A program made the position numbers and the translations under genes. Positions 1 to 7,270 of a stretch of 48,110 bases of DNA are shown in pieces (positions within the stretch are counted from its first letter, which is position 1; the number at the start of each line of letters is the position of its first letter). This DNA is from Solirubrobacteraceae bacterium (GTDB taxonomy: Bacteria; Actinomycetota; Thermoleophilia; Solirubrobacterales; Solirubrobacteraceae). The notes under the pieces were generated by a model. The model did not search any database, had not been told where the DNA came from, and saw only the letters and a list, made by a program, of their open reading frames with translations. Location: positions 1 through 48,110 of the forward strand of contig JAGIBJ010000061.1 of NCBI GenBank assembly GCA_017744415.1, read 5' to 3'.

Positions 1-414
1 CTCCAGCGACCCTTCCGCCCAAGGCAGGAGGAGCGGCGCGGCGCGCAGGCGCCGGCGCTCGAGCGCCCGCTGCCAGGGGCCGTCGTGGCCGGGGCGCGTG
101 CGCTGCGCGAGCGCGTCGAAACGGATGGCTCCGGGGCGGGGCCCGAACATCGCCGCGGTGGTGGAGGCGTAGAGGAGTGCGCGCGGCTCCACGCGCTCGA
201 GCGCCTCGCGCGCGGCGGCGCGGCAGGCGCGCGCCTGCACGAGATCGGTGAGCGCGAGCGTGCGTACCTCGCGTGGTGGAACCGGCCGGGCGACCTCGAC
301 GGTGATGCCCTCGGCACGCAGCAGCGCAGTGAGCTGGTCGTCGGCGGTGCGCAGCCCGAACGTGGTGCCGAGCGAGACGAGCAGCACGTCGACGGGCGTC
401 CGCGTGGCGGTCAC
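1..414 (-). CDS. Glycosyltransferase (GT4/GT1-like), N-terminal part, cut by window edge
   Basis: The leftward reading frame from GTG at 414 runs open to base 1, giving 138 residues with no stop. The start VTATRTPVDVLLVSLGTTFG, followed by a Leu/Ala/Arg-rich alternating strand-helix pattern and the stretch RPGHDGPWQRALERRR, resembles the N-terminal Rossmann-like half of actinobacterial retaining glycosyltransferases. The catalytic C-terminal half lies outside the window. The GTG overlaps the stop of the upstream membrane-protein gene in the arrangement GTGA, so translation is probably coupled. Its place third in an operon behind a trehalose-phosphatase suggests a role in sugar or cell-envelope metabolism, which is inference. 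The family call is moderate because the diagnostic C-terminal E-x7-E region is not visible. Confidence 0.6.
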   Translation of the reverse strand, partial: MTATRTPVDVLLVSLGTTFGLRTADDQLTALLRAEGITVEVARPVPPREVRTLALTDLVQARACRAAAREALERVEPRALLYASTTAAMFGPRPGAIRFDALAQRTRPGHDGPWQRALERRRLRAAPLLLPWAEGSLE

Positions 415-959
415 CGGCTGCGAGCCTCGTCGGCGTGCGGCGAGACGGGCTGCTCGCGCCGCAGCCCAGGGCCGCGCACCACCTTGATGGCGCTCAGCGG
501 ACCAGTCGGGACGACGTGGAAGACGACGCCGTCGCGTTCCTCGACCGCTTTCACGGCGTACTCTTGCGCGCGCCAGAGCAGCGCCCAGACGATCGGAAAG
601 CCAGCGACGCCTCCGGGCACCTGCGGACCGAGCACCGCGCCACCGGCGACCGCGAGAAAGGTGGCGAGGCCGAGCGGCCAGAGCCGGCTCGCCACGGTCC
701 GGCCGATACGCGGCTCTTCCTGGTTGCGCTGCGGGCGGGCATCGGCGAGGAGCCGTTCGATCGATTCGCTCGGCTCGCCGGCGCGTCGCGAGACGACGAT
801 CAGCGCGGCGGTCACGCAGATGAGCCACCACAGGGTGCAGAGCAGCACGACCCGCTGCTCGCGGGTGTCGTAGCCGAAGGCGACAGTGGCACCGGCGATC
901 ACGGTCGCCGAGGCGCCGCTCAGCAGGGCGCCGACCCTGAGCAGTTCCGTGAACCGCAC
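411..959 (-). CDS. Integral membrane protein of unknown function (about 4 TM)
   Basis: This 182-residue protein starts at GTG 959, seven bases after the otsB stop; longer starts would run into otsB. Hydrophobic segments are visible around residues 10-30 (VGALLSGASATVIAGATVAFG), 38-57 (VVLLCTLWWLICVTAALIVV), 92-112 (LWPLGLATFLAVAGGAVLG) and 118-130. A charged loop (about residues 58-88) holds a Ser/Glu/Arg-rich stretch, and the C-terminus is hydrophilic and Arg-rich. I do not recognise the family. It lies between a trehalose-6-phosphate phosphatase and a glycosyltransferase, with its stop overlapping the next start, so it probably serves the same pathway, perhaps as a membrane anchor or export component. 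Confidence 0.7.
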   Translation of the reverse strand: MRFTELLRVGALLSGASATVIAGATVAFGYDTREQRVVLLCTLWWLICVTAALIVVSRRAGEPSESIERLLADARPQRNQEEPRIGRTVASRLWPLGLATFLAVAGGAVLGPQVPGGVAGFPIVWALLWRAQEYAVKAVEERDGVVFHVVPTGPLSAIKVVRGPGLRREQPVSPHADEARSR

Positions 960-966
960 CTGGCCG

Positions 967-1818
967 TCACCCGCCTGCCGGCGCGCGCGACGCCAGCGCT
1001 GAGAGGAGGGCGCCGAGCTCCGCCGGATCGGCGAGCACGACATCGGCCGCGGCCGCCACCTCCGGCGGCGCGTCGGGGCCGCTCACGGCGATTCGCACGG
1101 CAGCGGTGAGCCGGCCCTCGGCGCGAAGCTCGGCGGCGGCGGCGAAGGCGTCGAGGTCGGTGACGTCGTCGCCGGCCACGAGCACGGTCTTTGCGTCCGG
1201 CGCACCGGAAAGCAGGGCGCGGAGGCCGTCTCCCTTCGTCACCTTCAGGCCGGGACGCAGCTCGAGCACGGCGCGGCCGGCGCCGGCCCGCAGTCCGGCA
1301 GCCTCAGCCCGGGCACCCAGTTCGCGGGCGCGCGCCTCGGCGCGTGCCGGATCCTCGGAGCGGCGCCAGTGCAGCGCGACGATCGGGCCCTTGTGCTCGA
1401 CGGCGAGGTCGGCGAGCCCGTCCGGTTCGGCCTCGGCCTCGGCGATCAGCGCCGCGACGCGCTGGGCGTCGGCCGCGAACGCTTCGGGCACGATCGGCAC
1501 CTCGGCTCCGGGCAGCAGGAGCTCGGCGCCGTGCAGGCCGGAGTAGGTGAATTCGGGGAGGCCGAGCAGGTCGCGCGCCTGGAGGGCGGCGCGACCAGTG
1601 ATGCAGGCGGCGAGTGCGAGCGACGGGGCGAGGGTGGCGAGCGCCGCTTTCGACTGCGGATCGGGCCGCGCGGCGGCAGGGTCCTCGACGATCGGGGAGA
1701 GCACCCCGTCGAAGTCGAGCAGCACCGCGAGCTGCCCCAGCGGCTGCGCGGCGAGCGCCTCGATCGCGGCCGGGAGCGGCGCGCGCGACGAGCTCGCGGA
1801 GGATCCTGCGGCGGCCAT
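967..1818 (-). CDS. otsB: Trehalose-6-phosphate phosphatase (OtsB, HAD family)
   Basis: The product would hydrolyse trehalose 6-phosphate to trehalose in the cytoplasm. It is 283 residues, a normal OtsB length. HAD motifs are present: LLDFDGVLSP (D35 nucleophile and D37), the CITGR loop after the first helix, LKVTKGDGLRALL with the motif-III lysine, and VLVAGDDVTDLDAF, the GDDxTD metal motif typical of this family. I chose ATG 1818 because the conserved part begins soon after it; a longer frame to 1920 would overlap the divergent TSUP gene. It heads an operon with a membrane protein and a glycosyltransferase. No trehalose-phosphate synthase is visible; it may lie just outside the window. Confidence 0.88.
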   Translation of the reverse strand: MAAAGSSASSSRAPLPAAIEALAAQPLGQLAVLLDFDGVLSPIVEDPAAARPDPQSKAALATLAPSLALAACITGRAALQARDLLGLPEFTYSGLHGAELLLPGAEVPIVPEAFAADAQRVAALIAEAEAEPDGLADLAVEHKGPIVALHWRRSEDPARAEARARELGARAEAAGLRAGAGRAVLELRPGLKVTKGDGLRALLSGAPDAKTVLVAGDDVTDLDAFAAAAELRAEGRLTAAVRIAVSGPDAPPEVAAAADVVLADPAELGALLSALASRAPAGG

Positions 1819-1841
1819 GTCCCTAGACGGAATCACCCATC

Positions 1842-1847
1842 TAGTAT
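1842..1847 (+). promoter_or_regulatory. -10 box (TAGTAT) of a probable leaderless transcript
   Basis: TAGTAT is followed by 8 bases and then ATG 1856. This spacing puts the transcription start at or next to the start codon, and no Shine-Dalgarno sequence is present. Confidence 0.5.
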
Positions 1848-1855
1848 GCCCAGCG

Positions 1856-2248
1856 ATGTCGACCGCCCCGCAGCCGGAGGGCCGGTCAGGCTCCACCGCG
1901 AACCTGCTGGCCATCGGCACGGCGGCCGGGATCTACTCCGGGCTCTTCGGCGTCGGCGGTGGTGCGGTCATGGTGCCGCTGCTGATCCTCTGGCGCGGCA
2001 TGGATCCGCGAGTGGCTGCCGCCACGTCGCTCGCGGCGATCATCGTGATCGCTGCGGCCGGCACCGCCGCCCATGCGGCGTATGGCAACGTGCACTGGGA
2101 TGCGGCGCTGATGGTTGCCGTCCCCGCCGTCGCGGGCGCGCTGATCGGCACGGCCCTCCAGCAGCGGGTGCGTCGCGAGTGGGTATCGCTCGGCCTCGCC
2201 CTCCTGCTCGTGGTCGGCGCCATCGACCTCCTACGCGGTGCGGCGTGA
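1856..2248 (+). CDS. TSUP (TauE/SafE) family permease, half-length protein A
   Basis: A 130-residue membrane protein with about four hydrophobic segments. It carries the TSUP glycine signature GIYSGLFGVGGGAVMVPLLI near residues 23-42 and the repeat's second signature ATSLAAIIVIAAAGTAAH. Full-length TSUP anion/sulfur-compound exporters are about 250 residues with two such repeats; this protein holds only one. The next gene holds the other, so the two probably assemble. The start is ATG 1856, set by the -10 box 8 bases upstream. It is divergent from otsB with only 37 bp between the start codons. Substrate is unknown; sulfite, sulfonate and organic anions are known for the family. Confidence 0.82.
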   Translation: MSTAPQPEGRSGSTANLLAIGTAAGIYSGLFGVGGGAVMVPLLILWRGMDPRVAAATSLAAIIVIAAAGTAAHAAYGNVHWDAALMVAVPAVAGALIGTALQQRVRREWVSLGLALLLVVGAIDLLRGAA

Positions 2249-2270
2249 TGGCGGCAGCTGGCGGTGCGTC

Positions 2271-2690
2271 GTGATCGTGCTGGCAACGGCCATCGACCAC
2301 TCCACCCTGCTGATCGTCGCCGGCTTCCTGGCGGGTGTGCTCGGTGGGCTCGTCGGCATCGGCGGCGGCATCCTCGCCGTGCCCGCACTCGTCTACGCCG
2401 CCGGCCTGGGTCAGCGCGAGGCGATTGCCACCTCCCTCGCCGCGATCGTCCCGATGTCGATCGCCGGCACCTATCGCCAGCACCGCTACGGCAACGTCAA
2501 CGTGCGCGAGGGGCTCGGCCTCGGCATGCTCGGGATCCTGGGCGCGTTCGTCGGCGCCACGCTGGCCGACGTCCTCCCCGATCGCGTCCTGCGGATCGGC
2601 TTCGGCCTCCTCATGCTCGTGATCGCCGCCCAGCTCGTGCAGGGCGTGCGCCGCGGGCGCCGCACCACCACGGCCGATCCCGCCGGGTGA
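2271..2690 (+). CDS. TSUP (TauE/SafE) family permease, half-length protein B
   Basis: A 139-residue second half-size TSUP protein, in the same operon as protein A. Visible signatures are AGFLAGVLGGLVGIGGGILA and ATSLAAIVPMSIAGTYRQHR, followed by two more hydrophobic segments (LGLGMLGILGAFVGATLADV and RIGFGLLMLVIAAQLVQGV). The start is uncertain: GTG 2271 leaves a normal N-terminus, while GTG 2238 in the same frame would overlap protein A by 11 bases. Neither has a strong ribosome binding site. The pair most likely forms a heterodimer equal to one two-repeat TSUP carrier (inference). Confidence 0.8.
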   Translation: MIVLATAIDHSTLLIVAGFLAGVLGGLVGIGGGILAVPALVYAAGLGQREAIATSLAAIVPMSIAGTYRQHRYGNVNVREGLGLGMLGILGAFVGATLADVLPDRVLRIGFGLLMLVIAAQLVQGVRRGRRTTTADPAG

Positions 2691-2698
2691 CGTGTGGA

Positions 2699-2732
2699 CG
2701 GGTCCGAGGCACCGCACGTGCCGACGGACCCG
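2699..2732 (+). terminator. Hairpin after the TSUP pair
   Basis: Arms CGGGTCCG (2699-2706) and CGGACCCG (2725-2732) are perfect reverse complements and begin 9 bases after the TSUP stop. There is no T-run, which is common for GC-rich actinobacterial terminators. Confidence 0.45.
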
Positions 2733-2743
2733 CGATACGACCG

Positions 2744-2780
2744 GTGGACGGATCCCGCAGCCCGCGACCGATCCGTCCAC
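2744..2780 (+). terminator. Second hairpin after the TSUP pair
   Basis: A perfect 11-bp inverted repeat: GTGGACGGATC (2744-2754) and GATCCGTCCAC (2770-2780), with a 15-base loop. Placed in tandem after the first hairpin, it fits a back-up terminator; an operator for an unknown regulator is the alternative. Confidence 0.45.
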
Positions 2781-3171
2781 AGCTGAGCATCGACAGGCCG
2801 TCGAACGCTCGTTCAACGTGACGACCCGTACGTCCGTCCGAGAGATCGATTCACCGTCCGCTGGCCGATCTTCCACCGCGGGCACCGGAGCCCGCAGATC
2901 CGCCAAATCCCGTTGACGCCCCAGTGGTGCGGGGATAGACCGTCACTCGGGCCAGATCGCGCGTCCGCTCCGCGCCTTCTCCCCGACGGAAGGTTCGTGA
3001 TCCAGGGTCGGCTGTCCACCGGTGGCAGTCGGCCCGCCCGCGACACGGCGCACGGCCCAGGCGCCGCGCCGCGGCCACCCCACCGGTGAACGTCGCCGAG
3101 CGCACAAGCCGCCGGCGACCGGCGAGCGGATGCTGGCGTCTCCGGCCGTCGCTGGCGGCGGGCCGTGCAGG

Positions 3172-3231
3172 CCGACCACGCCGACCAGGCGACCACGCCG
3201 ACCACCCGACCACGCCGACCACCCGACCCCC
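3172..3231. repeat. Short tandem repeat, units like CGACCACGC and CGACCACCC
   Basis: Six to seven imperfect 8-9-base units (CGACCACGC, CGACCAGGC, CGACCACCC) run in a row inside the gene-free stretch. Two neighbouring units form an approximately 17-base higher-order period that is repeated. It is too short and has no spacers, so it is not a CRISPR. Confidence 0.6.
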
Positions 3232-3336
3232 ACCCCACGATCACCCAGCGATCAGTTTTGGCTCTCTGAGCGAGATCGCAGGCGGCCGACAACCGTTCTG
3301 TCGAAAGATCAGGCCCGCGCATCTGCCGAGCCGCCG

Positions 3337-3362
3337 ATTTCCCCGAGCCCAGCCGGGGAAAT
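3337..3362. other. Perfect 9-bp stem-loop in gene-free stretch
   Basis: ATTTCCCCG (3337-3345) and CGGGGAAAT (3354-3362) pair perfectly across an 8-base loop. It lies about 180 bases past the end of the leftward HD-domain gene, so it may act as that gene's terminator or belong to an unrecognised RNA. Confidence 0.4.
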
Positions 3363-3540
3363 TCGCGGCTCACCGCCCCGAAGCGGCCGTCAACTCAGGC
3401 CCGCGCACCCGGCACTCAGCGGCCACGAACGCCTCTCCGCCCTGCCCCGCCGAACGACCACCGACCAAGACCACCCACCGAACAGCAGCCGCGGCACCCA
3501 CCACGGCTACCGCGGCAGCAGCCGCCCGGCGCGCCCGGCC

Positions 3541-4434
3541 CTAAAGCCCGTGCTCGAAGGCGAACTTCAGCTGGGCGTCGACGGCGTTGACGCGATAGAG
3601 CGCGAGCGCCTCGAACGAGCCGAACTGGCGGGTGGGGACGGCGTCGGCGCCGTGGTGCGTGAGGACGCAGTGGGAGAGCGCGAGCCATCGCGGCTCGGCG
3701 AGCTCGGCGGGGCGGCGGGCCGCGAGGAGCTGGAGGCCGAGCTCGACGTGCCCGAGCAGGCGTCCCTCGTCGCTGAGCTCGATGGCGGCAGCGTACGTGA
3801 ACTCGCGGATCTTGCCGAGGTCGTGGACGATCGCCGCCGTGATGAGGAGGTCGCGATCGAGGCGCGGGTGCAGCTCGCAGAGCTCCCAGCAGAGCTGCGC
3901 CACCGCCACGGTGTGCTCGATGAGGCCGCCGAGGTAGGCGTGGTGGCCGCCGCGCGAGCACGGTGCGCGGCGGATCTGAGCGCGGAGCTCGGCGTCGCCG
4001 AGGACGTTCTGGAGGAGGGCGCGCAGGCCCGCGTCGTGCACCTCCTGGGCAAGGTGGTCGAGAAACCCGTCGAGCTCGTCGAGGTCGCGGTAGGCCGTCG
4101 GGAGGAGCTGCTGAGGATCGACGCCCTCGGCCCGCACCAGCTGCTGCACGTCGATCTGGAGAGCGTCGCGGAAGCGCTCCACGCGACCGCGGATCCGCAC
4201 GGCGTCGCCAGGGGTGAAGCGCGCGGCCACGGCATCGGCATCGCGGAACACGCGGCCGGGAATGGTGCCGGTGCGATCGCGAAGCTGCAGCGTGAGGTAC
4301 GGCTGGCCCGTGCGGCTCATCAGACGCTCGGAGCGGACGACGGCGAACGTGCCCTCGACGAGCTGCTGCTCGGTGAGCTCGGCGACGGTCGGAGCGGTGG
4401 CCGCGAGCGGCTGATCGGACGGTGAGGGGTGCAT
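3541..4434 (-). CDS. OB-fold/HD-domain 3'-5' exoribonuclease, YhaM-like
   Basis: The 297-residue product has an N-terminal OB-fold nucleic-acid-binding domain (about residues 18-110: GTFAVVRSERLMSRTGQPYL, then LRDRTGTIPGRVF and RIRGRVERFRDALQIDVQQL). A C-terminal HD phosphohydrolase domain follows (about 155-275), with GGHHAYLGGLIEHTVAVA giving metal-binding histidines, and AAIVHDLGKI giving the HD doublet. This order and length match YhaM/CBF1-type exoribonucleases (usually about 310 residues), which trim RNA and single-stranded DNA. ATG 4434 is preceded by AGGA at a good distance, so this gene has a leader, unlike its divergent neighbour PAC2. Its promoter must therefore lie inside the PAC2 coding sequence. 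Confidence 0.8.
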   Translation of the reverse strand: MHPSPSDQPLAATAPTVAELTEQQLVEGTFAVVRSERLMSRTGQPYLTLQLRDRTGTIPGRVFRDADAVAARFTPGDAVRIRGRVERFRDALQIDVQQLVRAEGVDPQQLLPTAYRDLDELDGFLDHLAQEVHDAGLRALLQNVLGDAELRAQIRRAPCSRGGHHAYLGGLIEHTVAVAQLCWELCELHPRLDRDLLITAAIVHDLGKIREFTYAAAIELSDEGRLLGHVELGLQLLAARRPAELAEPRWLALSHCVLTHHGADAVPTRQFGSFEALALYRVNAVDAQLKFAFEHGL

Positions 4435-4445
4435 CGTGGTTCCTG

Positions 4446-4451
4446 TAGCGT
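4446..4451 (+). promoter_or_regulatory. -10 box (TAGCGT) of PAC2, probable leaderless start
   Basis: TAGCGT is followed by exactly 7 bases and GTG 4459. This decides between GTG 4450 and GTG 4459 as start codon: 4450 lies inside the box. Confidence 0.5.
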
Positions 4452-4458
4452 GAACCAT

Positions 4459-5337
4459 GTGAAGGCACTTCGCTGGGATCACCGTCCGGAGGGGCTTCGC
4501 GGCCCGGCGCTGGTGTGCGCATTCCGCGGCTGGAGCGACGCAGGACAGGCCTCGACGATCGCGCTCGCTGCGATCGGCCGTCAGCTCGACACCGAGCCCT
4601 TCGCGAGCTACGACCCCGAGAAGCTCTACGACTTCCAGGCGTCGCGCCCCTACATCGTCGTCCGGGACGGCGTCGTGCGTGATCTGCGCTGGCCGCGGGT
4701 GGAGTACCGCGCGGCCCGGGCACCGCGCGCCCCGCGCGACCTGATCACGCTGATGGGTCCCGAGCCGTCGACCCAGTGGAACGGCTTCGCCGAATCCGTC
4801 GCTGAGGTCGCCCTCGACCTCGGAGCGCAGATGATCGTCACCCTCGGCTCGCTGATGGGCGACGTGCCCCATACGCGCCCCGCGCCGCTCATGGCGATCG
4901 GCTCCGACGAAGCGCACCTCGAGCGCCTCGACCTGCACCGCCCCGACTACGAGGGCCCGACCGGTCTCCTCGGCCCGATCCACATCGCCGCGATGCGCCA
5001 CAACATCCCGGTCGTCGGGCTGTGGGCGAGCATCCCGCACTACGTTTCCGCCCCGAACCCGAACGGCGCGCTCTCGCTCGTGCGCGGCGTGGAGAAGCTC
5101 ACCGGGGTGACGTTCGATGCCTCCGCCCTTGAGGAGGGCGCGAAGGACTTCGAGCAGCGCGTGAACGGCGCGGTCGCCAACGACCCGGCCGTCGCGCAGT
5201 GGGTGGAGCGCCTCGAGGAGGCCGCGACCGAAGAGCAGCAGGCCGAGATCGGTGACCCCGAGGCGCTGCCCGACGGCGACGTGCTCGCGCGCGAGTTCCA
5301 GCGCTTCCTGCGCCAGCGCGGGCCCGACGAGGCCTAG
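4459..5337 (+). CDS. PAC2 family protein (proteasome-assembly-chaperone-like)
   Basis: A 292-residue cytosolic protein of the PAC2 (archaeal DUF75) family. Family hallmarks are AFRGWSDAGQASTIAL near the N-terminus, ITLGSLMGDVPHTRP-like text in the middle (MIVTLGSLMGDVPHTRPAPL), GPIHIAAMRHNIPVVGLWAS and the SAPNPNGALSLV stretch. The acidic C-terminal helix (EERLEEAATEEQQAE-like) is typical of actinobacterial members. The archaeal and eukaryotic relatives are linked to proteasome assembly; the bacterial role is not settled. The start GTG 4459 is chosen from the -10 box 7 bases upstream. It shares a 24-bp start-to-start region with the divergent HD-domain gene. Confidence 0.85.
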   Translation: MKALRWDHRPEGLRGPALVCAFRGWSDAGQASTIALAAIGRQLDTEPFASYDPEKLYDFQASRPYIVVRDGVVRDLRWPRVEYRAARAPRAPRDLITLMGPEPSTQWNGFAESVAEVALDLGAQMIVTLGSLMGDVPHTRPAPLMAIGSDEAHLERLDLHRPDYEGPTGLLGPIHIAAMRHNIPVVGLWASIPHYVSAPNPNGALSLVRGVEKLTGVTFDASALEEGAKDFEQRVNGAVANDPAVAQWVERLEEAATEEQQAEIGDPEALPDGDVLAREFQRFLRQRGPDEA

Positions 5338-5367
5338 CCCCAGCGGCCCGGCCCGGCGGATCGACAG

Positions 5368-5883
5368 CTAGTCGTCGCTGCCGCGGCCCCGGCCGCGCCC
5401 GCGGCCATGCCCACCATCGTCATCACCCGAGCCCGAGCCGCCGTGATCGTCGGAGCCTGAGGAGCCGCTCCCCGACGAGCCGCCGCCCGACGAGCCGCTC
5501 CCGGAGGCGCCGCCGCTGACGGCGCCCGGACCCGGACCACCCGAGCCGGCGCCGGCGACCGGGGGACGCGGTGCGCTGGCAACGGTCGTCGCCGCCGGCC
5601 TTGGGGTGCGCGTGGCGGCGGCCTTTGCGCTTGCGGCAGCTCTGCGACGGGCGGTGGCGCGGCGCTCGCGCGCGGCCTCCGCCTCGAGCCTGGCCTTCGC
5701 CGTGTCGCTCACCGGGACGGTCGTGCTCGCGAGGCGGTCACCAGCGCCGACAGGCTCGGCGCTGATCCCCACGGGCACGTCAACGAGCGCCGAGATCCCG
5801 AACCCGCCGCCCGCGACGAGCACGATCCCGGCGAGCCCCGCCAGGAGCATCCTGCGCATATCCCTGGTCATTCCTCGCTTCAC
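5368..5883 (-). CDS. Small membrane-anchored protein with Gly/Ser/Asp-rich tail ending GRGRGRGSDD
   Basis: A 171-residue protein encoded directly behind the histidine kinase: its GTG start at 5883 comes one base after the kinase stop at 5885, so it is the third gene of the operon. Residues about 12-33 (MLLAGLAGIVLVAGGGFGIS) form one TM segment or uncleaved signal. A charged Ala/Glu/Arg helix follows (about 58-92), then an Ala/Pro region, then about 60 residues made almost only of Gly, Ser and Asp with single His residues, ending in GGHGRGRGRGRGSDD. The same terminal motif recurs in the secreted protein at 8137-8706. I know no family for it. His and Asp in a flexible Gly tail suggest cation binding or polyelectrolyte interaction at the cell surface; this is inference. 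Confidence 0.7.
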   Translation of the reverse strand: MKRGMTRDMRRMLLAGLAGIVLVAGGGFGISALVDVPVGISAEPVGAGDRLASTTVPVSDTAKARLEAEAARERRATARRRAAASAKAAATRTPRPAATTVASAPRPPVAGAGSGGPGPGAVSGGASGSGSSGGGSSGSGSSGSDDHGGSGSGDDDGGHGRGRGRGRGSDD

Positions 5884-5884
5884 G

Positions 5885-7270
5885 CTACGCCCCCGTGCAG
5901 TCGAGGGTCGCGGTCGCTCCGCCACCTTCGCGGCGCCGCAGGCTCACGCTGCATCCCCACTGCGTCGCGAGCGCCGAGGCGATCGCAAGTCCGAGGCCGG
6001 TGCCCGCGCGGCCGCGACCGGCAGCGCCCCGTCGGAAGCGCTCCAGCAGGCGCCCGTCGTCCTCACCCTGCGCCAGCCCGGGCCCGCGATCGGACACGCT
6101 CACGGCCCTCCCTGCGGCCACGACCTCGATCGGTCCGCGGCCGCCGTACGCCAAGGCGTTCTCGAGAAACACGTCGAGGATGCGAGCGAGGTCGGCGGCG
6201 TCGGCGAGCACCACCTCGGCGCCTTCGGTGTGCACGGTCACCTCGCGGTGGTCGCGACGCGCGGCGCCGCGCACGCGCTCGGCGGCCGCCTCGGCGAGCC
6301 CACCGAGATCGACCGGCCGCGCCGCCTGCGGCCGCTCCCCGGCCCGGCTCAGCGTGAGGAGGTCGTCGATCGTTGCGGAGAGCCGGTCGACCTCATCGGT
6401 GGCAGCGTCGAGGTGGTCGGCGGACTCAGGCGAGGCATCGTGGCGCGCCTCCTCGATCCGCAGGCGCACACCGGTGAGGGGCGTGCGCAGCTGGTGGGAG
6501 GCGTTGGCGACGAACTGCTGCTGCGCGCTCAGGGTGCGATCGAGACGGCCGGTCATGACGTTGAAGGCGCGGGCGACCTCCACCTGCTCGCTGGATCCCG
6601 TCTCGGGCGCGGCCGCGGTCATGTCGCCGTCGGCCACGCGGTGCGCCGCGTCTTCGAGCGCCGCGAGCGGCTGACTGAGGCGCCGCGCGATCCACAACGC
6701 GACCGCGAAGCCAAGGGCGAGCACGAGTCCGCCCAGGCCGAGCAGCGCAAGCCGGCCACGCCACACCGCGCGGCTGATCGCGCCAACGTCCTGACTCACG
6801 CGCACCGAGCCGACGACGTCGTTGCGGGCGTTGCGCGCAGGCGCGGCGGTGACGAGGAGCGGACGGCCGAGGGTCGCGCTGTCACGCTGCTCCTGCATTG
6901 CGCGGCCGGCCAGGGCCGCGCGGATCTCGGGCCGCGAGGAGTAGTCGGCGCCGGCGGCCGCTGGCGGCTTCGCCGAGTCGACCTGCAACGCGCCGCTCGA
7001 GTCGACGACGATCACGCGCCCGCGGGTGATGCGCGCGGCGGCGTCGACGGTGCGCTGGAGCGTCGCCCTGCGCGCCGCGAGCACGGTGCCGTCGGCGCGA
7101 GACGAGCTCCCGGCGACCACCGCCACGAGCTCCGCTTGCGCCAGTGCCTGACTGCGCACCTCCCCCTCCACGCGCTCGGTGAACACGTGCGAGAGCGGGA
7201 TCGCAAAGGCGATCGCCATCAGCAGCAGTACGTAGCTGAACGCCGCCAGCAGCAGCGCGCGGAGACTCAT
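5885..7270 (-). CDS. Sensor histidine kinase (HAMP-HisKA-HATPase)
   Basis: The 461-residue kinase has TM1 at about 5-26, an extracytoplasmic sensor of about 140 residues (27-170) and TM2 at about 174-194. A HAMP linker (195-248) and the HisKA helix follow, with the phospho-accepting H259 in NASHQLRTPL. The ATPase domain has the N box FLENALAYGG (370-377), DRGPGL (394-399) and GTGLGLAIA (423-431). The start ATG 7270 overlaps the response-regulator stop (ATGA), so the two are translationally coupled. The periplasmic domain has no motif I recognise; it is Ala/Arg-rich with a VIVVDSSGALQVDS strand-turn typical of single-Cache-like folds. The neighbouring Gly/Asp-rich envelope proteins are the obvious candidates for its ligand or output. 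Confidence 0.92.
   Translation of the reverse strand: MSLRALLLAAFSYVLLLMAIAFAIPLSHVFTERVEGEVRSQALAQAELVAVVAGSSSRADGTVLAARRATLQRTVDAAARITRGRVIVVDSSGALQVDSAKPPAAAGADYSSRPEIRAALAGRAMQEQRDSATLGRPLLVTAAPARNARNDVVGSVRVSQDVGAISRAVWRGRLALLGLGGLVLALGFAVALWIARRLSQPLAALEDAAHRVADGDMTAAAPETGSSEQVEVARAFNVMTGRLDRTLSAQQQFVANASHQLRTPLTGVRLRIEEARHDASPESADHLDAATDEVDRLSATIDDLLTLSRAGERPQAARPVDLGGLAEAAAERVRGAARRDHREVTVHTEGAEVVLADAADLARILDVFLENALAYGGRGPIEVVAAGRAVSVSDRGPGLAQGEDDGRLLERFRRGAAGRGRAGTGLGLAIASALATQWGCSVSLRRREGGGATATLDCTGA

Larger units (their letters stand above)
2691..3540. other. 850-bp gene-free stretch with hairpins and a tandem repeat
   Basis: No reading frame here has convincing protein character; those that exist are Arg/Pro/Gly-rich products of base composition. 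It contains two hairpins just after the TSUP stop, a short tandem repeat at 3172-3231 and a perfect 9-bp stem at 3337-3362. Ends of the TSUP operon (rightward) and of the HD-domain gene (leftward) face into it, so it is the 3' region of both. Base composition is somewhat less GC-rich than coding DNA near 2810-2830 and 3250-3310. An unrecognised small RNA cannot be excluded. Confidence 0.5.

Noticed and set aside
3172-3231. Possible CRISPR or att array
   Set aside because: Units are 8-9 bases with no spacers, too short for CRISPR; no integrase nearby.
2813-3373. Leftward frame of 186 codons in the gene-free stretch
   Set aside because: Composition of Arg, Ser, Gly and Trp repeats (VVGVVAWSAWSA) comes from the DNA tandem repeat; no ribosome binding site or family likeness.
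3022-4425. 467-codon rightward open frame
   Set aside because: Opposite the HD-domain gene, whose OB and HD motifs are clear; the frame's first part covers the tandem repeat and has no domain character.
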